From positions 558,001 to 622,000 of the forward strand of contig NC_010794.1 in the NCBI RefSeq assembly GCF_000019665.1: DNA of 64,000 nt. Reading direction: 5' to 3'. Of the stretch, positions 35,219 to 44,667 are shown piece by piece. The number at the start of each line of letters is the position of its first letter. The first letter of the stretch is position 1. Origin of the DNA: Methylacidiphilum infernorum V4 (GTDB taxonomy: Bacteria > Verrucomicrobiota > Verrucomicrobiia > Methylacidiphilales > Methylacidiphilaceae). The notes under the pieces were generated by a model. The model worked only from the letters and a program-made list of their open reading frames with translations, was not told where the DNA came from and searched no databases. Position numbers and translations under genes: made by a program.

Positions 35219-35832
35219 GTATCGAAGCTTTGAGTTATTACTTGGGATTAGGTTTTTTTCACGGGCTGAACCCTGCCATGGGTTGGCTTTTTGCGGTTGC
35301 CTTGGCTTTGCAACACAATAGCCTGCGTTGGATCGGCAGGGCGGTGATCGCCCTGGGTGTAGGCCATTTTTTGTCCGTCTTTTGTCTTTGCGCCGTCTTC
35401 ATCCTGTTGGGAAGGACACTACCCCAGCTTTGGGTCAAAGGACTCTGTGTATCCGCCCTTTTTGGCTTTGGCGGTTATTGGCTTTTTCGGGCAAGGCATC
35501 CCCGTTGGGTAGGGATGAACGTCGGCCTAGCTGAGCTGGTTGGCTGGTCTTTCCTTATGGCTTCCGCTCATGGAGCAGGGCTGATGCTGGTGGCAGGATC
35601 GTCTCTCTGCGGAAAATCTTTTCTTCCCCTGCCTGTGCAATGGGATTCGTTAAAGCTGTTTTTCTATCCCTCGGTGATCCATTCAATAGGGTATTTTTTT
35701 ACGGTATCCATCCTTGCCACCCTGGTCTTTCGGGCCGATCTTTTAGGCCTATTGTATAGAAAATGGATCAATTTTGATATCCTCTGGGCCATTTCTCTTT
35801 TTTTAGCGGGAATAGGGACGATTTTAGCTTAA
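35215..35832 (+). CDS. Multi-pass membrane protein coupled to mtoX
   Basis: 205 aa with about six membrane helices. Two His-containing motifs stand out: LGFFHGLNPAMGWLFAVALA near the start and SAHGAGLMLVAG in the middle, reminiscent of NicO/HupE-type metal permeases. It overlaps mtoX by 4 bp (ATGA), so a joint role such as metal supply to MtoX or export of a product is likely. The family is not one I can name. The 3' end overlaps the convergent aquaporin gene by 4 bp. Confidence 0.8.
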   Translation: MSIEALSYYLGLGFFHGLNPAMGWLFAVALALQHNSLRWIGRAVIALGVGHFLSVFCLCAVFILLGRTLPQLWVKGLCVSALFGFGGYWLFRARHPRWVGMNVGLAELVGWSFLMASAHGAGLMLVAGSSLCGKSFLPLPVQWDSLKLFFYPSVIHSIGYFFTVSILATLVFRADLLGLLYRKWINFDILWAISLFLAGIGTILA

Positions 35833-36446
35833 TGATCGGACCGATCCAGGATTTTAAAAACCCAAGCGGCGATGGCCCCACCAAGGAAGTCGGCTACTAA
35901 ATATAATCCGATGTTTTTAAAAGCGCTGATACCCAAAAGAGAAATCCCCAGGGCGACGGCGGGGTTAAATACGGCCCCGGAAATATCTCCCACGGCGAAA
36001 GCTCCCACCATTACGGTCATACCGATCGCAAGCCCGTAGAAGGAATTCCCTGCCGTCCCCTTGGCCGTGGCCACGTTGAGGACTACAAACACCAGGGCAA
36101 AGCTAAAAAGAAGCTCGGCCATGAATGCCGGCAGGTAATCTATTGAGAGGGGAGAGAGCGGTGGTTTCCTGAAAAGCTTGACAAGCTCTGCCCCGCAAAG
36201 AGCCCCGGTAGATTGAGAAATGAAGTAAGGTAAAACATCTTGGGTTGGACAACGGCCACGGATCCAGACCCCCAGTGTAACGGCCGGATTGAAATGACCT
36301 CCCGATATGTGTCCCCCGGCAAAGATCATCACCATGAGGACTGAACCGATGGCTAATGGAGGTAGACCCCCGTTGCCCAGCACCGTGCAGCCGATGGTTA
36401 AAACGAGAAACAAAGTCCCGATGAATTCCGTAAGATATTTATTCAT
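35829..36446 (-). CDS. Aquaporin / MIP-family channel
   Basis: 205 aa from ATG 36446 (MNKYLTEFIGTLFLVLTIG); a TTG at 36458 is an alternative. Both half-helix NPA motifs are present: SGGHFNPAVTLGVWIRG and ISGAVFNPAVALGISLLG. The second loop has VFNPAVAL where AqpZ has a selectivity-filter Arg directly after NPA; here NPA is followed by Val in both loops. This loss of the Arg suggests a widened pore (neutral solutes, gases) rather than a strict water channel. Six membrane helices fit. Confidence 0.88.
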   Translation of the reverse strand: MNKYLTEFIGTLFLVLTIGCTVLGNGGLPPLAIGSVLMVMIFAGGHISGGHFNPAVTLGVWIRGRCPTQDVLPYFISQSTGALCGAELVKLFRKPPLSPLSIDYLPAFMAELLFSFALVFVVLNVATAKGTAGNSFYGLAIGMTVMVGAFAVGDISGAVFNPAVALGISLLGISAFKNIGLYLVADFLGGAIAAWVFKILDRSDH

Positions 36447-36540
36447 AGGAATGAGCAAAATAAAAAAGGACCAAGATTTTTACAAACAAAAGCTTATCAT
36501 AACCTCTTTTTTTTTATCCCATCGAAACATTCTTGGGTCC

Positions 36541-37956
36541 TTACAGGGAACGAGGGATATGAATCTTCTTGAGAAGGACCCTTTGGGCTTCTCTGCTTAA
36601 GACGGTAGTCATTCCATAAAAGAAAATATCCATGCCTTCTGGACCGATATCCAGTAAGACATAGCCGCGGTGATCGGTATCGGTGAAAAGGACATGGGGA
36701 TTTTGCTTGAGCAGTTCCTCTTTGCCTTCGATCTTTCCTGCAGGAGAAGAAATACCGGCGGTGCCGATTTCTAGAGCGAGCGGTTCTCCTTCGAGCAGAA
36801 CCTTCCCAAAGCTGAAAATGTGGCTGTCACCACTCAAAACGATAACGTTTTTAACTTTGTTTTCCCGGATGGACCTAAGAATTTCCTTTCTTTCCCAGTC
36901 AAATCCATCCCATTGATCCAAGTTCAAGGGTTTGCCCTCCCGTTTAATTTCCATCATCATATCCCCACTGGCGATAAATTTCCAAGGGGCGTTGCTTGAT
37001 TTCAATGAATCGATCAGCCATTTCCTTTGCTCGGTGCCGAGCATGGATCGGCCCAAGGCCGTTGCTTGGAGAAGGGCTTCTAAAGAAGGATGGATAGCAG
37101 GATGCCAAATGTCTTCATCCCTGTATTGCCTTCCGTCGGTCAGGAAGAGTTCGAAAAGATTGCCCACTTTTAAAGAACGGTAAAGCTTCCATTCTTTTTG
37201 TTCTCTAACGGGCAGGTATTCAAAATAGGCGGTGTAGGCTGCTTTCATCCGATCAGGATTGTAGAAGGATAGGGCCTTGCCCGCATAATCGTTTTGTACC
37301 TCGTGATCGTCCCATAGGGCAACAAGGGGAATGTTTTTGAGGGCTTCCTGGAGATCGGGATCTGTCCGGTAAAGCCTGTGTTTTGCCCGGTAAGAGTCCA
37401 GGTCAACGGCCGTTCCCACGGGGTCGGGTCTTGCACAGAAAGTGCCGTAGACGGGAAATTCATAAATCCAGTCGCCAACGTGGAGGATGCAGTCGGGATT
37501 ATCTTGCGCTATAAATCGGTAAGCATTATAGAATCCAGCCCCATAGTGTTGACAACTGGCCAGGGCAATTCGAAAATTTTTAGCCTGCAGGGGTAAAGTT
37601 CTCGTTCTGCCCGTGGGACTGGCATGCCCATTCCATGACCAACGGTAATAATAGGTGGTGGCGGGTTCAAGGCCTTGAACATCCGTTTTTAAAGTGTAGT
37701 CAGTTGCCGGGGAGGTTTTAAGGCTGCCCTTTTTGACTATTTTTTTGAATTCCGGATCAAGGGCGACTTCGTAATCGACTTCCACAGAAGGAAGGGAACT
37801 TTCTATTCGGCTCCAAATAATAACGCTACCGGCCGTAGGATCTCCGCTCGATAACCCATAAGGGAAATAGTTGCCTTCGGTCTTTTCTCCAAGGAGGGAG
37901 AAAGAAAGAGTAAAAATAAAAAAAACGAAAGATCCCAGTCTTATAAAAGAGTTCAT
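36541..37956 (-). CDS. phoD: PhoD-family alkaline phosphatase
   Basis: 471 aa. A short Sec-like signal (1-24) is followed by a fibronectin-like PhoD N-domain (FPYGLSSGDPTAGSVIIWSR; ATTYYYRWSWNGHASPTGRT). The metallophosphatase core then has ILHVGDWIYEF, ALWDDHEVQNDYAG, IASGDMMM and VLSGDSHIFSF, supplying the Ca/Fe ligands. The enzyme releases phosphate from mono- and diesters outside the cytoplasm. PhoD is usually Tat-exported; the twin-Arg motif is not seen here, which is atypical. Confidence 0.88.
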   Translation of the reverse strand: MNSFIRLGSFVFFIFTLSFSLLGEKTEGNYFPYGLSSGDPTAGSVIIWSRIESSLPSVEVDYEVALDPEFKKIVKKGSLKTSPATDYTLKTDVQGLEPATTYYYRWSWNGHASPTGRTRTLPLQAKNFRIALASCQHYGAGFYNAYRFIAQDNPDCILHVGDWIYEFPVYGTFCARPDPVGTAVDLDSYRAKHRLYRTDPDLQEALKNIPLVALWDDHEVQNDYAGKALSFYNPDRMKAAYTAYFEYLPVREQKEWKLYRSLKVGNLFELFLTDGRQYRDEDIWHPAIHPSLEALLQATALGRSMLGTEQRKWLIDSLKSSNAPWKFIASGDMMMEIKREGKPLNLDQWDGFDWERKEILRSIRENKVKNVIVLSGDSHIFSFGKVLLEGEPLALEIGTAGISSPAGKIEGKEELLKQNPHVLFTDTDHRGYVLLDIGPEGMDIFFYGMTTVLSREAQRVLLKKIHIPRSL

Positions 37957-38026
37957 CTCTTGGAAAAACTTAAAAAAAGGGCGGGGATGGAAACGATTTT
38001 ATTTGGATTATAGAGCAAATAAAGGG

Positions 38027-38371
38027 TTATTTGATCGTTCTTTTGCCCGTCAATCCCTTTTCCATTTCTCCTCCAACGTCTTTAAAAGACTTTTCTACTT
38101 CACGGCCGAACTTTTTTTTCTCCTTTTTTGCGGTTTTCTTTGTTTTTTTTGTTTCTCGTGCGGCGGTTGCTTTTGACCTATTTATCTTCGTTTTGGCTGT
38201 TTTTGTCGTGTCTTTTTTAGTTTGCTCGGTGCTAGAGATAGCCCCTTGAGTCTGATTTTGAGGGGATTGGGTTTGAGTAGAGGGTTGTGCTGTTTGGGCT
38301 TTTGCAGCCGTGCAAAAAGCGCAAACCCAAGCACCGGTGGCTATGAGAAGGGCTTTTTTCCATTTTTTCAT
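38027..38371 (-). CDS. Small exported Lys/Thr-rich protein
   Basis: 114 aa. A good signal peptide ends near TAAKA-QTAQ (about residue 25). The mature part is Gln/Thr-rich, then strongly basic (KKTKKTAKKEKKKFGREVEK), ending with a short amphipathic segment. It is low complexity with no recognised domain. It could bind nucleic acid, polyphosphate or acidic polymers at the envelope; this is inference from charge only. Confidence 0.6.
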   Translation of the reverse strand: MKKWKKALLIATGAWVCAFCTAAKAQTAQPSTQTQSPQNQTQGAISSTEQTKKDTTKTAKTKINRSKATAARETKKTKKTAKKEKKKFGREVEKSFKDVGGEMEKGLTGKRTIK

Positions 38372-38684
38372 AATGACCTCGAGGTTAGATTGTTGTGTAA
38401 AAATACCATAGAAGTTAACGAAGGTAAATAAGCCGTTGGAATGGGACTTTTCTTTCCCTTGGAGTTTTTAACCTGGTGGAAAGACCGGATAAAAGGTTCC
38501 TTTGATCAAATGCATTGCAAAAAAAGGCTAGGAAGCCCTTGAGGATGAAGCATGGTCTTGGGCTATACGGGGCTTAAAATTGCAAAAATTTTGTAAGCGG
38601 CAACCTTGAACGGGGACTAGGGGCTTATCGCCTTTATTTTAGGATTTGACAAACCGCTTAAAGAAGAGGATACGTTCAAGGGCT
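38372..38684. other. Intergenic region, nothing evident
   Basis: 313 bp between the dinB 3' end and the start of the small basic protein gene, both on the minus strand. No tRNA, strong terminator or repeat is recognised. Confidence 0.45.
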
Positions 38685-39782
38685 TTAACCTGTCTTGGCT
38701 GTGAGGTTGCGGAGCCCCAAGCCGATGAGCCTCAAAGCTTTTTCTTTTTTTATGTTTCTTTTGAGCAAGAGAAGCCCACAGGTGGCGATCTCTGTCGGAT
38801 CATCCGTAGGGGAGGACAATGAAAATTGCCTTAAATTCGTAGAAAAATCCGAGTATCTTAGTTTTAAAAACACCGTTTTTGCAACAAGCTTTTCTTTCCT
38901 GAGGGAATCGGCAAGATCCCGGCTCAAGCTGACCAGCACTCTTTGAAGGATGGAGAAGTTTTTTATGTCCCTATCGAAAGTGATTTCTCGGCTCAGAGAA
39001 CGCGGTGTTCTTTCCAACTGTAAAGGACTTTTGTCTATGCCCTGCGCGGCGTTGTAAAAGTAAGCGCCCCGTTTGCCGAATTTTTCTCTCAGGGTTTGTT
39101 CGTCGACCTTGGATAGATCGTCTATGGTAACTATGCCCATGGCATGGAATATCTTGAGTGTAGCGGGACCAACGCCGGGGATTTTTTCTACAGGCAGAGG
39201 GGCTAGGAAAGCCTTTTCATAACCAGGGGGAATAACCCGGATGCCTTGGGGTTTAGCCAGGTCACAGGCCATTTTGGCAATCAGTTTATTGCTGCCTACC
39301 CCGATGGAACTGGGTAGGCCGATCTTTGCCCCGATGGCCGCTTGGATGGCTGTGGCCGTTGTCTCCGGATCGATCGATGAGGGCACCACCAGGCAGTTTT
39401 CATCGATGGAGACTCTTTCTATCCTTTCTGAAAACCTTTTTAAAAGAGAGTACACGCTATTGGAGTACTCTTCGTAGAGGGAGGGATGGGCGGCAACGAG
39501 CATGATTCCAGGACAATGGTAAAGCGCTTGCCTTATGGGCATCCCGCTCTTCACTCCGTATTTCCTTGCCTCGTAAGAGGCGGTCATGATGACCCCTCTG
39601 CCATTTAGGCTTCCGGTGTAAACTGCCATGGGCATTTCCCTGTATTCGGGATGCCTGAGCCGTTCTACGGATACATAAAAGGCATCGAGATCCACGAAAA
39701 AAAACAAGCCATTTTTATCCCGGATTTCCGCTTGGGGAAGATCGATCCGATCGTTGATAACAACCACAATTGAAGATAGCAC
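38685..39782 (-). CDS. dinB: DNA polymerase IV (Y-family, DinB)
   Basis: 365 aa. Y-family motifs are intact: FFVDLDAFYVSVERL (first catalytic Asp), MTASYEARKYGVKSGMP, VSIDEN (the Asp-Glu pair), GVGSNKLIAKMACDLAKPQG, and the helix-hairpin KIPGVGPATLKIFHAMGI. The little-finger domain ends near LRLIGLGLRNL. It copies damaged templates with low fidelity. The GTG at 39782 gives about 25 residues before the usual start, so the true start may be internal. No LexA box was identified. Confidence 0.93.
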   Translation of the reverse strand: MLSSIVVVINDRIDLPQAEIRDKNGLFFFVDLDAFYVSVERLRHPEYREMPMAVYTGSLNGRGVIMTASYEARKYGVKSGMPIRQALYHCPGIMLVAAHPSLYEEYSNSVYSLLKRFSERIERVSIDENCLVVPSSIDPETTATAIQAAIGAKIGLPSSIGVGSNKLIAKMACDLAKPQGIRVIPPGYEKAFLAPLPVEKIPGVGPATLKIFHAMGIVTIDDLSKVDEQTLREKFGKRGAYFYNAAQGIDKSPLQLERTPRSLSREITFDRDIKNFSILQRVLVSLSRDLADSLRKEKLVAKTVFLKLRYSDFSTNLRQFSLSSPTDDPTEIATCGLLLLKRNIKKEKALRLIGLGLRNLTAKTG

Positions 39783-39819
39783 AAAAAGGGGCTTTCTTCC
39801 CCCCCCTGTTTTTTCCCCT

Positions 39820-40566
39820 TTAGCGGAGAGATCTTATGAAGAGCACCGAACCGATGAAAATGAGCCAGAAGAGAAGAAAAATACGGGCGGGTTTCTTTGG
39901 AAACACCATGCAGGCATAAGCCCCGCTTACCGCCCCAAACACTCCCCCGGCAACCATTTTGAAAATAATATTGGTATCGCTTAACCCTTGGAAAAGATGA
40001 ATGCCTCCACCGATAATCGACAAAATGAGTCCAAAGGCGATATCCGTTCCCACCACGTCACTTGGACTTAGGGTCGTTAAGCTCAAGAGGAGCAGGGTGC
40101 CCAGGGCGCCTGCTCCGGAAGAAAAAGTCCCGACTTCAAAGCCGATTAAAAAAGCAAATAGGGGTAATAAAAGGGCGTACTTATTGGTTGTGGGTCGATA
40201 ATCCTTTAGAGTGTACCAGAGATTGATCAAGGAGGAGACGACTATGGTCAGGCCAATCATTAGAAGGATGACAGAACGAAGATGATTGTGGCGATAGATG
40301 TTACCGAGAAGCAGGGAGCCTAAAACAACTCCTGGAATTCCTCCAATAGAAAGGTAGAATAAGGTTTTTTTTTCGATGTGCCCTTTAAAAAAATAGACTA
40401 TGGAGCTGGGGATCTTGATCAGGGCCGAAAATCCTAGGGAAATCCCTACCGCTATTGACGGTTCAATACCCAGGATGATGAGCAGGGGAACGGTTATAGT
40501 CCCCCCTCCCACTCCCGTCAGTCCAATCAAAAAAGCTATAACAAAACCGATGAGGTAAAATTTCAT
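39820..40566 (-). CDS. TauE/SafE-family sulfite/organic-acid exporter
   Basis: 248 aa from the ATG at 40566 (MKFYLIGFVIAFLIGLTGVG). About seven to eight membrane helices with the inverted-repeat signature: LTGVGGGTITVPLLIILGI in the first half and EVGTFSSGAGALGTLLLL in the second. Members move sulfite, sulfoacetate or similar anions. Sulfide from methanethiol oxidation 5 kb upstream could make sulfite relevant, but this link is speculative. Confidence 0.88.
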   Translation of the reverse strand: MKFYLIGFVIAFLIGLTGVGGGTITVPLLIILGIEPSIAVGISLGFSALIKIPSSIVYFFKGHIEKKTLFYLSIGGIPGVVLGSLLLGNIYRHNHLRSVILLMIGLTIVVSSLINLWYTLKDYRPTTNKYALLLPLFAFLIGFEVGTFSSGAGALGTLLLLSLTTLSPSDVVGTDIAFGLILSIIGGGIHLFQGLSDTNIIFKMVAGGVFGAVSGAYACMVFPKKPARIFLLFWLIFIGSVLFIRSLR

Positions 40567-40908
40567 TAATTCTCTACTATATCTATAGCGTATATTGATT
40601 ATTAATTTTCCCCTGCATAGCAATTCTTTTCGGCGGGTCTAGTGATTAAGCTACTCGCTTACAGCGGTTTTTAAGTTAGATGGGTAAGAAAAGGTTCTGT
40701 TCAAAATGGCTGAAAGAAAATGAGAGATTTTAATCCACCTCTTTGGGCCATCACCGGATGGGTGAAACAAAGTTGGGCTTGGGAATTTAGACATGGTCTT
40801 CTGTAATGGGATCATTTCGTTTTTTTTTTAGGTTCTAAAAATATATCGAAAAAAAAGAAAGCTTCCTAGATCTGATATGGTAAAGCTCTTATATTTTGAA
40901 GGGTGCCG
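40567..40908. other. Divergent intergenic region, nothing evident
   Basis: 342 bp between the divergent TauE/SafE and CapA-like genes; it presumably contains both promoters. No tRNA or clear operator is seen. Confidence 0.45.
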
Positions 40909-41886
40909 ATGAGGATTATTCTGGTGGGGGATGTAATGCTGGGAAGAAAAGTTGATGAATGGTTAGAAAAGGCGGACTTTTCTTATCCATGGGGTGATCT
41001 TCTGCCTCTTTTTCGATGTGCGGATTGGAAAGGGTGTAATTTGGAGTGTGTCATGACGGATCTTGACCAACCCGAAGATCTTCCTCCCAAGATTTTTCGT
41101 TTCAGCTCAAAGCTGAAAAATATTGAAGTGCTTAAAGAGGCGGGCATAAGGGCGGTTTCGCTTGCCAACAATCATGTCCTTGACTGGGGAACAGAGGCTT
41201 TAGCGGAGATGCTGGATGGTCTTGATGCTCTAGGGATCCTGCACAGCGGGGCGGGAATGAATCGAGAGGAATGTAGGCGGCCTGCCGTTGATCATATCCA
41301 TGGTTTTAAGATCGGTTTTCTTGCTTTTAGCGATAATGAACCTTCCTGGGAAGCTTCGGAAAGCAAGCCGGGTATCCACTACGTTCCCATAGAACCGAAT
41401 GATCCGAGGGCAAAGTTTCTTTTTAAACTAGTCCAAAAGACGAAATCCCAGGTGGATTTCCTCATCGTTTCCGCTCATTGGGGCCCCAATTGGGGTTTTG
41501 AAGTGCCCTCCGAACACCTGGATTTCGCCCACAGGTTGATTGAAAACGGCGCGGATCTAGTCTATGGGCATTCCCCCCATGTTTTTCGGGCTGTAGAAGT
41601 TTTCCATGGGAAGGTAGTTCTCTATTCCTGTGGCGATTTCATCGATGATTACAGTGTTGATCCTTATTTTCGAAACGATTGGAGTTTTGTTTTCCTGCTG
41701 GGAATAGAGAAAGCAAAGATCGTATCTGTTCGGCTTTTCCCCGTTGTGATCAGCAATTTTCGGGCGCAAAAGGCCAAGGGCAGGGAAGCCCGGGAAATCC
41801 TAGAGAAAATGGTTTCTTTGTGTCGAGCCTTGGGGACGACGGTTCACTGGGAAAAAGAAAAGGCCTATGGCTTGATCAAGGTATAG
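40909..41886 (+). CDS. CapA-family (poly-gamma-glutamate synthesis-like) metallophosphatase
   Basis: 325 aa; GAAGGG lies just upstream of the ATG (a GTG at 40903 is possible). CapA-family motifs: ILVGDVMLGRKVDEWL, GCNLECVMTD, VSLANNHVLDWG, VSAHWGPNWGFE, YGHSPHVFRAVEVF and LYSCGDFIDDY, which form the calcineurin-like metal site. Despite the family name, solitary members without capB/capC are common and of uncertain role. No signal peptide is visible, so it is probably cytosolic. Confidence 0.85.
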   Translation: MRIILVGDVMLGRKVDEWLEKADFSYPWGDLLPLFRCADWKGCNLECVMTDLDQPEDLPPKIFRFSSKLKNIEVLKEAGIRAVSLANNHVLDWGTEALAEMLDGLDALGILHSGAGMNREECRRPAVDHIHGFKIGFLAFSDNEPSWEASESKPGIHYVPIEPNDPRAKFLFKLVQKTKSQVDFLIVSAHWGPNWGFEVPSEHLDFAHRLIENGADLVYGHSPHVFRAVEVFHGKVVLYSCGDFIDDYSVDPYFRNDWSFVFLLGIEKAKIVSVRLFPVVISNFRAQKAKGREAREILEKMVSLCRALGTTVHWEKEKAYGLIKV

Positions 41887-41926
41887 GGCTTGGTTCAGCC
41901 GATTCTTTTCCACCCCGAGTCCATTT

Positions 41927-43845
41927 TTAAAGGCGTTTATCCAGGGAGGAAGGTCCTGATTTTTTAGATAAATAGCGGTTGAAAAAACTATCTACCCCTT
42001 CGAAGAATCGAATCCTATTTTCAGGGTTCAGGAAATCGTGTCCTTGATCGGCAAAAAGGAGGTATTCTACGGGTTGTCCTTTTTCCCTTAAGGCTTCAAC
42101 GATTTGATCGCTTTCTTTTTTTGTCAGGCGGATGTCGTTTTCACCTTGTCCAATGAGCAAGGGTTCTCTTGTGTTTTCGGCTGAAAAAAGGGGGGAGATG
42201 CTTTTAAAGTATTCCCGGTAGATTTGCGGGTCCCCAAGCCTCTTTTTCAAAAGGATTTTTAGCGGTTCCCAGTAGGGAGGAAAAGAATTATAGAGCGTAA
42301 AAAGATTGGAAAGGACAATCGCAGTCATGTCACAAACAAATTCCTCCGGGGCAAAAGCTAGGGCTACTAAAGTAGCATACCCTCCATAGCTAAAACCCAT
42401 GATCGCTACTCTTCCTGGATCGGCATATTTTTGATCGACCAACCCTTTTTTGGCATCAAGAATATCGTCAAGCATCTTTTTACCCCACTGCTTGTTGCCC
42501 TTGTTAAGGAAATCCTTGCCATATCCGGTTGATCCTCTAAAATTAACCTGCATTACCCCATAGCCTCGATTGGCAAGCATTGGGACGGCGGGGTTGAACT
42601 CCCAGTAGTCCCTAGCCCAAGGACCTCCGTGAATAAAGAAGATAAAAGGAATGTTTTTTGGAGTTTCTTGGGGCAAAGTCAAGTATCCCTCGATAGTCAA
42701 CCCATCTTGGGCTTTAAAGGATATCGGTGTTAGAGGACAGGGGCTATAGGCTGCAAACCTGGAGTTGGAATAAAAGAGGAACTGGGCCTTGTTCTCCGCT
42801 GGATAATAGATGTAATAACTTCCCGGATCCCTGACCGAAGAGTATCGGACAGTCCATGTCTTGTCTTGATGGTCTCTACTCACCAACGGTACCCGGGTGG
42901 ATCTTTTCAAGGAATTAAAAGCGCCCTTTTGTTTGAGGATCGAAAAATGTCAGGTAAGTCTTATCCTTGATGATCGAAGCGGCTTCAAGGGCGTAGGTTT
43001 TGGGGTTGGATAAAATCCCCGAAACATCGTAACGGGGCTCTTCACAAAGGACTTTCTTCCGGGCTGACTGGAGATCCATGGATAGCAGCCTCGTTGTATT
43101 GGATCCGATGCTCGAAAGAAGCCACAGCGATCCGCCGTCAGGACTGAAGTCTACGATGCTGACTTCGTCTTCATCGAGGTTCCAGCTTACAAGAGATTGC
43201 CAGGGTGAAGAGCTGTTTGCTCTCACCCTGATCTCCCCTTTCCCATTGGGGAGAAGAGCCTGGGCGGCACGGATTTCAAAGTCGCGGTCGGCTGCCCAAG
43301 CTATAATGTTTCCGGGATTTTCTTGAGGGAGTTCTCATTGTGCCGAAGAGAAGGAAAGCTTGTAGACGTCGAAGAACTTAGGATTGCGTTTGTTCATCCC
43401 CAAAAGCATAAACTCCTTGTTTGCCGGATCGACGGCGACGATGCGGACTTTAGTGTTGTTAAAAGGGGTCAGGTCGGTAACGTTTCGGGTTTTAACATCG
43501 GCTTGGAAAAGATGAAAGTTTTCATTTCCTCCTTGATCTTCGAGAAAGAAAATGGCCTCGCTGTTGGGATGCCAGAAAAACTGTCTGATGCCTCTTTTTC
43601 TTAAATGGGTAAGGATAAGTTCGCTGTTATCGGCTAAATTTTTAACCTTGATATTGCGAACTCCTTCTTCGGGACAAGAAAGGCGAGTTTCCGGCCATCG
43701 GGACTGATTTTGGGCTTTGGGCCGTCGTGTTCGCTTCAAAAAGAATGTCCAGCGGAATGAGAGATGAAGAGGGCAGGGCAAAAAGCCTAGGGGATGAAGA
43801 AAAAGAAGCGGCCATGAGAATAAGAACAAAAAAGAAGGTTTTCAT
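41927..43845 (-). pseudogene. Decayed S9-family (prolyl oligopeptidase-like) peptidase gene
   Basis: Minus-strand pieces read as one peptidase in order. Signal peptide from 43845 (MKTFFFVLILMAASF) to AQSPK; a frame change into ISPDGRKLAFLVP; another into EEGVRNIKVKNLAD (about 43665-43710); an in-frame TGA at 43335-43337 after FSSAQ, beyond which the same frame continues NPGNIIAWAADRDFEIRAAQ; then a single-base shift near 42923-42930 (TKGRF-stop against KGAFNSLKRS). The C-terminal hydrolase (41927-42910) is intact, with GGPWARDYW, the Ser in GFSYGG, and DIRLTKKESD and DQGHDFLNPE for Asp and His. Four lesions make full-length product very unlikely, although the 327-codon catalytic part could still be translated from TTG. 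Confidence 0.85.
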
Positions 43846-43889
43846 GGAGGAGAAAAAAATTTTCTCTATAGAATGGAAGCCTGGGAAAG

Positions 43890-44621
43890 ATGAACAACCT
43901 ATTGATCTTGAAAATAAAAAGGAAAAACCCTATCTTGTTTTTTCACATCCTTAAAACTTTTTTTCAAGCCCGATTGGAAACGAAACATTGCCTCCAAGTC
44001 CTATTGCTTTGTTTTCTTTTCTCCTTTGGCTTGTCCTATTTACCGGCCATGGCTGGCATTCCAAGGGAGAAAGGATCAAAACGGGAAAATCCGGCTGCTC
44101 CCGGAAACTACCGATCGACAACTCATAGGAAAAGAGAACATCGCAAGGTATATATCCTGGTTGAAATTTATCCTGACGGCAGGGTAAAATCGGCCACTCT
44201 TTACAAGTCTTCGGGATACCCCGAGCTGGATGAAACCGCTTTGTTCTCGGCAAAACAATGGAAGTTTTCTCCCCGGAGGGATAACGATAAAACTATAAGA
44301 AAGAAAATCCTCTGTGTTAGGTTTTCTCCTTCGCTCAACCCAAGATCACGGGCTAACCCTCATTCTCCCTCTTCAAAATCCTTGGTATCCTTTGTCTTAG
44401 CCCATGTTTCGCCCACGGGGCATGTCATAAACGTCCGACTTTACAAATCTTCCGGGGATCCGGAACTTGACCACATGGCTTTAAATGCCGTCAAAAGATG
44501 GAGACTCCATCCGGCAAGACAGGGGAATACCCCCGTCGAATCCCAAGTCATCATTCCGGTCCGATTTCACCTCAGGCATTACCAGCAAAAACAGCCTTCA
44601 ATTTCTGCCCAAAATCAATAA
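43890..44621 (+). CDS. Protein with two tandem TonB C-terminal domains
   Basis: 243 aa. An N-terminal hydrophobic segment (about 36-58, LQVLLLCFLFSFGLSYLPAM) acts as signal or anchor. Two homologous TonB-type domains follow: ILVEIYPDGRVKSATLYKSS with ELDETALFSAKQWKF (about 85-145), and VLAHVSPTGHVINVRLYKSS with ELDHMALNAVKRWRL (about 165-225). Ordinary TonB carries one such domain and a long Pro-rich spacer, which is missing here. It may bridge two receptors or act at the periplasm without energising. No ExbBD genes are present. Confidence 0.85.
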   Translation: MNNLLILKIKRKNPILFFHILKTFFQARLETKHCLQVLLLCFLFSFGLSYLPAMAGIPREKGSKRENPAAPGNYRSTTHRKREHRKVYILVEIYPDGRVKSATLYKSSGYPELDETALFSAKQWKFSPRRDNDKTIRKKILCVRFSPSLNPRSRANPHSPSSKSLVSFVLAHVSPTGHVINVRLYKSSGDPELDHMALNAVKRWRLHPARQGNTPVESQVIIPVRFHLRHYQQKQPSISAQNQ

Positions 44622-44667
44622 CAAGATAACGGTTTTTGCCCAGGGGGGGAAAGACTTTGCCGTTTGC

